Assembly: GCA_032718475.1 (NCBI GenBank)
Contig: JAUCBJ010009057.1
Span: forward strand, 64,001 to 86,435
Direction of reading: 5' to 3'
DNA: 22,435 bases
Origin: Nemertoderma westbladi
Lineage: Eukaryota; Xenacoelomorpha; Nemertodermatida; Nemertodermatidae
Shown: in pieces, positions 1 through 8,486 of the stretch
How positions within the stretch are numbered: the first letter of the stretch is position 1
Layout of the letters: each line of letters opens with the position of its first letter
Translations under genes and position numbers: made by a program
The notes under the pieces: model-generated
Told to the model about the DNA's origin: nothing
The model's database searches: none
What the model saw: only the letters and a program-made list of their open reading frames with translations

Positions 1-1077
1 GCAAGTATTGTGTATCATGTAAGTACCGCAAGTGAGTACCTCAAGTATTGGTGTATCATGTAGGTACTGCAAGTATTGGTGTATCATGTAAGTACCGCAT
101 GTATTGGTGTACCATGTAGGTACTGCAAGTATTGGTGTATCATGTAAGTACCGCAAGTATTGGTGTATCATGTAAGTACTGCAAGTATTGTGTATCATGT
201 AAGTACCGCAAGTATTGGTGTATCATGTAAGTACCGCAAGTATTGGTGTATCATGTAAGTACCGCAAGTATTGTGTATCATGTAAGTACCGCAAGTGAGT
301 ACCTCAAGTATTGGTGTATCATGTAGGTACTGCAAGTATTGGTGTATCATGTAAGTACCGCAAGTATTGTGTATCATGTAAGTACCCCAAGTATTGGTGT
401 ACCATGTAGGTACTGCAAGTATTGGTGTATCATGTAAGTACCGCAAGTATTGGTGTACCATGTAGGTACTGCAAGTATTGGTGTATCATGTAAGTACCGC
501 AAGTATTGGTGTACCATGTAGGTACTGCAAGTATTGGTGTATCATGTAAGTACCGCAAGTATTGGTGTATCTTTTAAGTACCGCAAGTATTGGTGTATCA
601 TGTAAGTACCGCAAGTATTGTGTATCATGTAAGTACCGCAAGTGAGTACCTCAAGTATTGGTGTATCATGTAAGTACCGCAAGTATTGGTGTACCATGTA
701 AGTACCGCAAGTATTGGTGTATCATGTAAGTACCTCAAGTATTGGTGTACCATGTAAGTACCGCAAGTATTGGTGTATCATGTAAGTACCTCAAGTATTG
801 GTGTATCATGTAAGTACCGCAAGTATTGGTGTACCATGTAAGTACCTCAAGTATTGGTGTATCATGTATGTACGGCAAGTATTGGTGTACCATGTAAGTA
901 CCTCAAGTATTGGTGTACCATGTAAGTACCGCAAGTATTGGTGCATCATGTAAGTACCGCAAGTATTGGTGTACCATGTAAGTACCTCAAGTATTGGTGT
1001 ATCATGTAAGTACCTCAAGTATTGGTGTATCATGTATGTACCGCAAGTATTGGTGTATCATGTATGTACCGCAAGTG
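1..1077. repeat. 28-bp minisatellite array, about 37 units
   Basis: Tandem units of about 28 bp with core CAAGTATTGGTGTATCATGT followed by AAGTACCG or a variant. I count about 37 occurrences of the TATTG core. Variants include a 27-bp unit with TTGTG instead of TTGGTG, TATC/TACC alternation, and GTAAGT, GTAGGT or GTATGT in the second half. A short extra block containing GTGAGTACCTC recurs near 31, 293 and 631, so larger blocks were copied as well as single units. The array starts before the window and ends sharply at the leader (AAGGCTTTTGCGG). The unit length is not a multiple of three and the reading frames through it look accidental. Confidence 0.97.
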
Positions 1078-1353
1078 TAAAGGCTTTTGCGGAATTAGCC
1101 GGTTATTTTCCCCGTAAAGTACTCTGTAGTTGGTTTAACAGGCATAAAAGGCCGTGTCCTTACTGTACTGGTGTTTTAGAGGACATAAAAGCCATTTCTT
1201 CTGTATGTGTACTTTAGCGGACATAATTAGCAATTCTATGACGCAATACGCCAGATCCTCTTGAAACAGTGTAGCTACCATGACGACGGCTAACAGCTGA
1301 GGCTGTACACGTGGAGCTTTTTCTTTGTTCTCTGTTCCTTCTTTGTTCGGTCG

Positions 1354-1363
1354 ACCAATCAGA
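1354..1363 (+). promoter_or_regulatory. CCAAT box (NF-Y-like), copy A
   Basis: ACCAATCAGA is a full match to the known NF-Y consensus and sits after a T/C-rich tract. No TATA box at a typical distance is obvious. It is conserved in the duplicate (11921-11930), which only reflects the recent duplication. A promoter role is inferred. Confidence 0.35.
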
Positions 1364-2290
1364 GCGTTTTTTGACTCTGTGTTGGAGATTGTATACAGAA
1401 ACTCGTGGAGTTGAGTCAGTATGTGTTTTTATCCACTGCCTAGAACACCGGCTTTGGAACCTCCGTGTTTCAGTCTTTAGCACAACATTAGTAGGCTTAA
1501 TTATAGAACGTATATCTGTTATCATAACTTAACTCACAAACCATACCAATTCGCATCTCATTAAACATATCAATCAAACTTAACTTAACATTTTACTGCT
1601 ATTTACTGTCGGTTATTCATTATATTTGTTAATGGAATATTATATTTGGAATACTGATAAATAATCAGACACCCCAATCTTCTTGATATACTAAAGGTTA
1701 GAGAGACCGGTTACATATAACGATTGCGACTTACATTAAAGTGGTTTGAAGTGAATCTAATGCTATTTCATAGGCCCTACATGTATTGTCTGTTGTTCTC
1801 TTTATATGTGACTAAAATTAGTGAAGGTCGGCAGATCAGTGTGCAGTATTGTGTATGATTGTGACTGATAACAAAGCATCTCCTAAAGAATGCGCCATAT
1901 ACGTGAATCTATAGCCATCCCGTTGTGTCTAGTTTAAGTCATAACTCTGTTTACATATTTAGAGCGCCACGTCCTAAAGGAACTGTTAATATTTCCCGAA
2001 AGTGAATAATATTTGTCAGAGATTATATATTACGATCAGTCGAATAATACAGTAGGCTTACACCGCAATACGGTTAGGCTTCCGAATCCAGTCTCCCGGG
2101 TATATCCAGCGGGTGAATGATCGCGCATAGACTGGCTTCGGCTAATGTAGTGTATCAAATACTTGTCATAGGCTAAAGACGATCTATTATCTAGAAGACA
2201 TCCCAATTTGGCAGGTTAAACTGCTAAAGGTCTGAAAGCGCGAACAATAACAGATATTGCTTCTGTATTGCAGTAGGCAATAAAGCTGAA

Positions 2291-2308
2291 GTACCGGTTA
2301 ACTGGTAC
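2291..2308. repeat. ACCGGT palindrome (imperfect), copy A
   Basis: An 18-bp palindrome with one mismatch, GTACCGGTTAACTGGTAC. The matching site in copy B (12868-12885) is perfect. More ACCGGT sites follow near 2338 and 2391. Function unknown. Confidence 0.6.
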
Positions 2309-2524
2309 CTAGTAGGCCTGACTACCTAACCACCCGGACCGGTACCTACAGCAGTACAGGTACAGCAGTATTATTCGATTGTGATATTGTATACCGGTAG
2401 GCTGTTTAAGAGATTAGGGACTGTACACCCCTTGTTTCTTTTGGAGCTTACTTATTTCTGTCAGTTTTATTTATTTGTAGGCCAGTATTGAGCAGAAGGC
2501 GTGTAAGCCTGCTCAGATTGTACA

Positions 2525-3103
2525 GACAATTTGTAGGCTGGACTGTTGTCTGACTGTTGTTAAGTCTGAAGGGACTGTAGTGTGTGTAGAGCGTATGTCC
2601 AAAAAAGTACTAGTTAGGAAAGTAGGGGCTGCCAGTGCTGTGAGGTGAACCCCATCGAAAGAATAAGTCGTACTACTCGGTTAGAACGCATACTAACTAA
2701 CCATTTCGGAGTCTGCATATACTGTAGTGTATTTAGGCTTGATAGCAGTCTGCCAGCGTTTGGTCTGTACTTTGTTTGTGTAGTCTGTACGGGTAGCATA
2801 ATATTCTTATTTAGATAATTTGTAGGCTGGATTTTGCCTGGCTGTTATTAGGTCTGAAGGGATTTCGGTGTGTGTAGAGTGTATGTCCGATAAAGTGCCA
2901 GTTGGGAACGTAGGGGCTTCCAGAGCTGTGAGGTAAACCCCCTCGAAAGAATAAGTCGTACTTCTCGGTTAGAACGCATACTAACTAACCATTTCGGAGT
3001 CTGCATATACCGTAGTTTGTTTAGGCTTGATAGTAGTCTGTCAGTATTTGGTCTGCATTTTGTTTGAGTAGTCTGTACTCGTAGCGTAATATTTATTATT
3101 CAG
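2525..3103. repeat. 289-bp tandem duplication in the leader
   Basis: Two adjacent copies, about 2525-2813 and 2814-3103, align with an offset of 288-289 bp. Both contain TTGTAGGCTGGA, TCGAAAGAATAAGTCGTACT and ACTAACTAACCATTTCGGAG. They differ by scattered substitutions, so this duplication is older than the one that made copies A and B. In copy B the second unit is cut off by a deletion after about 45 bp. Confidence 0.93.
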
Positions 3104-4040
3104 AGTTTATGCGATTATTCGCAACATTCATATCCCCAAGTTTATTCCTACAGTAATTGTGCTTGTTATATATACCGTTATAGTTAAACTAACCCCGGTA
3201 CTACATCAGGGCTGCTTGGCGTAGGTAAAGACTGGTGATTTTGTGCCCCGGTCACTCCATCAGATACCGTGGTTCTTTTAGCTGTTCAAGTATTTTTAAC
3301 TACTGATTATTGTTGTATAAGTACTTGAACCTAATTTAGGGTTTAGTGTACAGTACTTTCCGAAGGTGATTAGTGTGTAGGCAGTATATTTGTGTTGTAA
3401 AGTGGTTAATAGGCACGTTGGTTCTGGTAGACCGCGGTAATTAACTTCTAGGTAGGAACACTCCGTGATACATAACGTAGTACTTATAGCGATACGGCTA
3501 TAAGTCGTCAGACGGTGGTATTTTCCTATCTGGACAACGCAGTATATTTACTACTACTTATTATTTTCAAATACCGTAGTAACCTGTCCGTTGTAATAAC
3601 CAGATATTCTAACCCTTTGTTAGACTGGTTTGTAGACTTCTTGTAAAATTACCCTAAAAATTCGTACTTGTAATTTTTGTGTTTATTTAGAGATTGTAAT
3701 CTCACCCAGAATTGTACGTAATTTGTAGTATTAAGTAACTTAGGTAAATTAGAATTATTTGTTTTAGTGTCCAACAAGTAGCACTCCACTGAGAGCGCAC
3801 AGCTTCTGTGTAGTGACTCCCCCCAGAAATAATAACATTTATTTCAAATATTGACAAAAACCCATTTTAACGGGTATATATATTATAAATCAACTCAAAC
3901 AATTTATAAATAGTAGGCCTGCCATACAACAATTAGGTCTCGATATCAGTTGGACTACTGCTCAAATAACGGTAATAAAGTAAGTTGAAGTAACAAAGTA
4001 ACCCTAAATTTCAGAAATTCAGTTATTCTAAAATAATTGA
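3104..4040. other. non-coding stretch of the leader, no gene seen
   Basis: AT-rich sequence between the 289-bp duplication and the palindrome array. There is no reading frame of note and no recognisable tRNA primer-binding site. The only splice-like signal is a T-rich run ending in TTTTAG near 3771. Confidence 0.5.
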
Positions 4041-4415
4041 CATACCGGTATTTACCATAGGCTTATTATATTTATTTCTATAAATTTAGGCTGAAATCAT
4101 ACCGGTATTCTGTGACAAATCTAGTCTGTAATTATACTTATATATATACTATAAGTGTAAGCTGTATACCGGTATTCACGATAGGCCTATTATATATTTA
4201 TAAATTTAGGCTGAAATTATACCGGTATTCTGTAATTAGTTCTAGTCCATAATTATACTTATATATACTATAAGTGTAAGCTGTATACCGGTATTCACAA
4301 TAGGCCTTTTATATATTTATATATACTTGTGCTGGAATTACATACCGGTATTCTGTGACAAACCTAGTCTGTAATAATACTTATATATACTATAAGCATA
4401 CCGGTATCCTAATAT
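4041..4415. repeat. about 120-bp tandem repeat carrying the palindrome ATACCGGTAT
   Basis: About three diverged units of 119-123 bp. The perfect 10-bp palindrome ATACCGGTAT occurs seven times, at 4042, 4099, 4166, 4219, 4285, 4342 and 4398. Linking sequence is shared: TAAATTTAGGCTGAAAT, CTATAAGTGTAAGCTGT and TAGGCCT. The array ends about 130 bp before the gag ATG. It is absent from copy B because of the deletion there. Function unknown; replication slippage of an AT-rich element leader would explain it. Confidence 0.9.
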
Positions 4416-4543
4416 ATTATATATATATCACGCTACACTGAGTAGCAGTATCGGTAATTAATTACTAGGCTAACGGTGATACTGAATTACTAGACTCGCT
4501 TAAACTGTAATATAGCAGTAGGCATTCAACTGTACAAACCAAC

Positions 4544-5290
4544 ATGTCTGACACAAAGGAAAACCTGTCAGACAGTCTCCTAGATACAACCATATGTGAC
4601 CCAGACAGGAGTGTGGAACGTGTAGGACCGAAGTTCAACTCACCTCCTACTGTAAGAAAGATCATCCCTCTCGTAGTAATATCAGACCCTAGGCTAGTCC
4701 AACATCGTAGGTCTATCATAGGCACTCGAGCTCAGGTCAAGCGGGACCAAGAAGCAGCGGAACAGCAACAACCCGCGAGCCGAGAACTTATTTCCCAGCG
4801 GCCCGGCAGCTCCAGTAGTGAGGATACTGTGGAGCTGACACCCGAGCGCGGAGCAAAGATGACGGATGCGGTTTATTCGGATCCCCTTCTCATCCTTCCT
4901 GCAGCCGTACTCACTAGGGTATTGATTGCAGTGGAAGAACACCAGATTGATTGGGCGAGAAGTAAGCGATCGACCAAGGATAGTTATGCGGGATACACAA
5001 GGGAAGAACTGAAGTCTATTGTCGAGTCGCAATGGAACTTCCCCGGACCCGGACTCCCGTTTGACTTATCGGAAGCTGCCTGGGAAGACATACACAGGAT
5101 GGGAGTAACAAAAGAAACCATCGATCCAGCTGTGTGGAAGAGGTCAGCAGCAGGATACGTACAGGGATTCTTCAGCTCTATGGAGCGATTAAAGGAACAA
5201 CTGTTTCAACAACCCCAAGGACCTCAAGAGCAGGGACAGCTGCTTTATAGAAAGAATTCTGTGAATCAGGCTAATCTTATCGGCCTTTGA
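4544..5290 (+). CDS. BEL/Pao copy A, N-terminal Gag-like frame
   Basis: A 248-codon frame with ATG in good context (A at -3), the first frame of the element. I do not recognise the domain. The N-terminal third is polar with many Ser, Asp and Gln residues. Residues about 107-200 are mixed helical sequence (SDPLLILPAAVLTRVLIAVEE, then WNFPGPGLPFDLSEAAWEDI), and the end is Gln-rich. It stops at a TGA at 5288-5290. A second frame, offset by +1 and open from 5265, carries on with the rest of Gag, so the two overlap by about 25 bp. In most known BEL/Pao elements gag and pol form one frame, so a frameshift mutation is the simplest reading. A programmed shift is possible but unsupported. There is no second copy to compare because copy B lacks this region. 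Confidence 0.7.
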   Translation: MSDTKENLSDSLLDTTICDPDRSVERVGPKFNSPPTVRKIIPLVVISDPRLVQHRRSIIGTRAQVKRDQEAAEQQQPASRELISQRPGSSSSEDTVELTPERGAKMTDAVYSDPLLILPAAVLTRVLIAVEEHQIDWARSKRSTKDSYAGYTREELKSIVESQWNFPGPGLPFDLSEAAWEDIHRMGVTKETIDPAVWKRSAAGYVQGFFSSMERLKEQLFQQPQGPQEQGQLLYRKNSVNQANLIGL

Positions 5291-8200
5291 GGAGGCTTCT
5301 AAAAGAAGACAAGACACGTCGTTGCAAGTTGCCGTAAAGACTTGGTTTCAACGGGTGAGTCTCCAGGTTCAAGGAACGGCTCAGTGGAAAGCTCAACTGG
5401 ATGAGCGCTCAACCCATGGAGAATCAACAGACGCTACATTTTCCCAAGTGGAAAGTGAAGCGACAGCAGAGAAACCGCATAAGAGGGATGCTATTGACAT
5501 CTATCTGTCGGACTATCAACGTTTTGTAGGAGATGAAGAGTTGAGGAGAAGACTAGAGGGACTTAGCCCTAATAGTGAAGGAGCCAAGCTTGTGTTGGAC
5601 GCAATCGATGTGGATAGGTTAGCTGCAAACCAAGCTAAATTCAATGAAAGCATCCGCATCGCTAAGGTTCAAGAAGAACAAGTAAAGAAAAAACGTATAG
5701 ATGATAGAAAGACAGCAGCAGCGGCAGTGGCAGCGGCAGAAGCGGAAAGAAAAGCGGCCGAAGCGGAAAGAAAGCTAGCAGCGGCAGAAGCGGAAAGAAA
5801 AGCGGCCGAAGCGGAAAGAAAGCTAGCAGCGGCAGAAGCGGAAAGAAAAGTGGCCGAAGTGGAAAGAAAGCTAGCAGTGGCAGAAGCAGAACGGAGGGCA
5901 TCTGAAGAGACAACCCAACTAGAGTTGGAAAATCTTCAAGAGAGGCAAGACAACTTCAATAAACAGTTAACAGCTAGTAATATGCAGATGATGAGTCGAT
6001 CTACTCCCAAAAGACAGGGATATACATCATCTGAGGAAGGCGATACCACCGATACTGAAGGTGGAGGAAATAGATCTCGTCTCAGCAGACGTAGAAGAAT
6101 GTCCCACCGTCAGAAATTGCCTGATTTGCCCCCAGCTGTTCGAAAACAACTAGTTAGCACAGACTTAGGCAGTACAGAACCCCTAGACCAAATTATTAAA
6201 ATAGACAGACTCCCTACTATAGTAGATGAGCCTGAAATAATTAGGCCTGTTCTCGAAGCCACCACTTTGGTGATAGAGACACCTGTACTCCCAAAACCTA
6301 CCTCTAGATTCCCTTTGCATAGCACTAAGCTACCTGTGCCCAGCAGAACAGCCCAAGAGACAGTTCATGTCCTGGACTCCGAGCGAAATATTAATGATTT
6401 GTCGCCCGTTGTCCCTCGTCCGCCCGCTACAACGTTGGCGGCTCCCGCTTCGGCGGTCGTGTGGGTGGATGAGAGACGGCGGGGGATGGATCTCCTGCTC
6501 GGGCAGATGCAGGAGACTGTTAAGCAGTTCAAGGGCACAGTAAGGGAAAGTAGGTTAGAGTTGCAAGAAGTGCAGCAAAGTATCGCATTAGAACGCGATA
6601 AATTAGTAAATACACAAAAGGGTATACCACCACCCCCGGTAACAATGTGTCAACCTGTTAGGTCTGAAGTATTTCATGCGCAAGGTGTGGAGCCTACACG
6701 CATCTATACTGCTAGCGAAGTAGAAACTCCTATAGTGAACCCTATTAAGGGTAATTATAAACCTGTTGATAATGATATTCCCTATAGACCTGATCATAAT
6801 CCTAGAAATTTATATACCGATAACTCGATATTAAATAACACGATGGCCCAAGAAAGTTTTACGCGTCAAATGGCTAGAACCGAAGCCCGTCAAGCGGTAA
6901 AGGTGGGAGAGATAGTCAAGTTCAATGGAGATGAGATGAAATGGTTACCTTTTAATGAATATTATAAAGATAACATACAGAACTCTGTACTATCTAATGG
7001 AGAGAAACTTAGATTCCTCATCGAGTGCTTGGAAGGATCTCCCAAGTTAATGGCGTTAAAGTTTATTGGACATCCAGACGGATTAAGACAAGTTTGGGAT
7101 ACACTAAACATCAGGTATGGTAATAGGAATAACATAGCTAAATATTTGTATGCAAAATTAGTAGCGCCCCGAAAGTTCATTAGCAGTGGGATAATAGAGT
7201 TTTCCGATGAGATTCAAGAGATCTGTAGACAATTAGATTGGTTAGGTAAGTCTCATGAATATCAGAGTTCTATGGTCATTGGAGCCGTGGCTTCTACTTT
7301 ACCGAAGGGTGGAGTAGGTACACGCTGGGATAAGAAAGTGTTATATATGATGGAACAACAACGACGAGACCCTACCATGGCTGATCTCATGTCATTCTTA
7401 GATGGAGAAGTGAAATTACAGCTCCTAAAACAGTCCAGAGAGAAGACACCGGAAAACAAGGTAAGTGAGAAACCCGTTTCTAGGAGAAAGGTAACACCAG
7501 TGTGTTATACAGACGACGGCGAAAGCCAGACTTCTCAAGGAGAGGATAGTGGGAAAGACACTGAAAGATCTTATTATGTAAATAAAATGCCTAAAGAACA
7601 GGTAAGTAAATTCAAGTCTCGAACCAATGACAGGAGAGAACAGATAAGAAAAACTCCTCCTACGTCTCCTAAGAGAATTCAGGTGAGAAAGCCCGAAGAA
7701 AGAACGAGTGTGCACAATGTTATTCAAAATAAGGTAAGTAAAATCAAACCGAAATGTGCGCTATGTGACGGGACCCACCGTTTGAATATGTGTGATGAAT
7801 TCCTGAAGAAATCATTAACGGAGAGACGGGAAGTCATGTGGGATAAGCGGTTGTGTTATAATTGCCTCAGACAAGGACACCAACGGCGAACCTGTTACTC
7901 CGACACAAGGTGTGCAAAGTGCGGTGCGAAACATCATATCTTGTTGCACACTGAATTTGAGCGAAACAGCCAGAGTCAGGTAAGTGATTCCGAACTACAT
8001 GTCCAATTCAGTGATGTGAACGACACTGACCAAAGTTCTGAGATGGAAGGATTCTATACAGATGAATTCTCCGACGAAAATGAATTCTGTTACATGATAA
8101 ATACCGCAGTGTATCGAGCACTTACGTATGAAAAAGACACAGACAGCGACCTCACCCTAACTACTTCTGATCGACAACCATCTTGGAAAGCGCCACCTTC

Positions 8201-8486
8201 CAATGTAGGAATCCGAGAATTTCCTGTAGTACAGTTAAGGGTCCACGGACCTAAAAGGAGTTATGTAGTGAACGCCCTCCTTGACTCCGGTAGTACAGGA
8301 ACATTCATCGACAAAGAACTAGCCGAAGACATCTTTGCTGGACAACCCAAGTACCGAACTAAGCTAAACATGTCAGGAATTATGCAGGTTTGGAAATCTA
8401 CAGTAATAGCGGATTATTATGTAGGTGCGTTGTCCACCCCCCAGGATGAACTAGGAGAACATAGTATAAGGTCAGTGTGGCGATAA
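5265..8486 (+). CDS. BEL/Pao copy A, Gag capsid, zinc knuckles and protease
   Basis: This frame is open from 5265 and has no ATG near its start, so it is read as a continuation of Gag. Numbering residue 1 at 5322, it has an Ala/Glu/Arg/Lys helical repeat (138-185), a second predicted coiled coil (about 390-430), and a DUF1759 capsid-like domain (about 527-690, beginning VGEIVKFNGDEMKWLPF). Three Cys/His knuckles follow near 812, 845 and 864 (CALCDGTH, CYNCLRQGH, CAKCGAKHH, then LLHTE), the arrangement typical of BEL/Pao Gag. An aspartic protease of the DUF1758 type comes next, with active-site D988 in LLDSGST. Gag would bind and package element RNA and the protease would cut the polyprotein. 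The frame ends at 8486 because copy A has lost 7 bp near 8476 that copy B keeps. The coding strand holds an unusual cluster of 5' splice-site-like sequences. Confidence 0.9.
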   Translation: MRLILSAFEEASKRRQDTSLQVAVKTWFQRVSLQVQGTAQWKAQLDERSTHGESTDATFSQVESEATAEKPHKRDAIDIYLSDYQRFVGDEELRRRLEGLSPNSEGAKLVLDAIDVDRLAANQAKFNESIRIAKVQEEQVKKKRIDDRKTAAAAVAAAEAERKAAEAERKLAAAEAERKAAEAERKLAAAEAERKVAEVERKLAVAEAERRASEETTQLELENLQERQDNFNKQLTASNMQMMSRSTPKRQGYTSSEEGDTTDTEGGGNRSRLSRRRRMSHRQKLPDLPPAVRKQLVSTDLGSTEPLDQIIKIDRLPTIVDEPEIIRPVLEATTLVIETPVLPKPTSRFPLHSTKLPVPSRTAQETVHVLDSERNINDLSPVVPRPPATTLAAPASAVVWVDERRRGMDLLLGQMQETVKQFKGTVRESRLELQEVQQSIALERDKLVNTQKGIPPPPVTMCQPVRSEVFHAQGVEPTRIYTASEVETPIVNPIKGNYKPVDNDIPYRPDHNPRNLYTDNSILNNTMAQESFTRQMARTEARQAVKVGEIVKFNGDEMKWLPFNEYYKDNIQNSVLSNGEKLRFLIECLEGSPKLMALKFIGHPDGLRQVWDTLNIRYGNRNNIAKYLYAKLVAPRKFISSGIIEFSDEIQEICRQLDWLGKSHEYQSSMVIGAVASTLPKGGVGTRWDKKVLYMMEQQRRDPTMADLMSFLDGEVKLQLLKQSREKTPENKVSEKPVSRRKVTPVCYTDDGESQTSQGEDSGKDTERSYYVNKMPKEQVSKFKSRTNDRREQIRKTPPTSPKRIQVRKPEERTSVHNVIQNKVSKIKPKCALCDGTHRLNMCDEFLKKSLTERREVMWDKRLCYNCLRQGHQRRTCYSDTRCAKCGAKHHILLHTEFERNSQSQVSDSELHVQFSDVNDTDQSSEMEGFYTDEFSDENEFCYMINTAVYRALTYEKDTDSDLTLTTSDRQPSWKAPPSNVGIREFPVVQLRVHGPKRSYVVNALLDSGSTGTFIDKELAEDIFAGQPKYRTKLNMSGIMQVWKSTVIADYYVGALSTPQDELGEHSIRSVWR
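5733..5876 (+). repeat. 48-bp coding repeat, three units, in Gag
   Basis: Three in-frame 48-bp units (5733, 5781, 5829) encode AAEAERKAAEAERKLA and close variants. The third unit has Val in place of some Ala. The pattern predicts a long charged single helix or coiled coil, here between two other Gag segments. The first two units look almost identical at DNA level, so the expansion is recent or is kept uniform by slippage. Confidence 0.95.

Larger units (their letters stand above)
1078..4543 (+). other. AT-rich non-coding leader upstream of copy A gag
   Basis: About 3.5 kb without a credible gene lies between the minisatellite and the first Gag frame. It contains a CCAAT box, a T/C-rich tract (about 1312-1349), palindromes built on ACCGGT, a 289-bp tandem duplication and an AT-rich palindrome array. 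The first half (1078-2858) is repeated almost exactly at 11645-13434. I could not find in it a copy of the sequence that follows pol at 18702, so no 5' LTR was identified. It may be a very long 5' untranslated region, flanking DNA carried along in the duplication, or a mixture. Confidence 0.6.

Noticed and set aside
195-1033. Minus-strand frames of 75-88 codons inside the array
   Set aside because: They are translations of the tandem repeat with no stop in that phase. The same peptide recurs and there is no sign of coding selection.
1-1077. CRISPR-like appearance of a 28-bp repeat
   Set aside because: Units abut directly with no unique spacers, and the setting is animal retroelement DNA. It is a minisatellite.
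966-1217. Plus-strand 83-codon frame and its duplicate at 11533-11784
   Set aside because: It starts in the minisatellite and runs into the leader. Conservation between the two is due to the recent duplication.
1214-1532. Overlapping 103- and 73-codon frames on opposite strands in the leader
   Set aside because: No domain, no coding character, and identity with the copy at 11781-12099 reflects duplication only.
3232-3252. Possible primer-binding site starting TGGTGATTTTGTGCC
   Set aside because: It starts with TGG but the following bases lack the T-arm complement expected of a tRNA 3' end, and it is far from any LTR end.
5271-5285. Ty1-type +1 frameshift heptamer in the Gag overlap
   Set aside because: The overlap has CTTATCG, which does not match the known CUUAGGC site, so a programmed shift is not supported.
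5662-5913. Leu/Pro/Phe-rich minus-strand frame that resembles a membrane protein
   Set aside because: It is the antisense reading of the Ala/Glu/Arg/Lys coding repeat.
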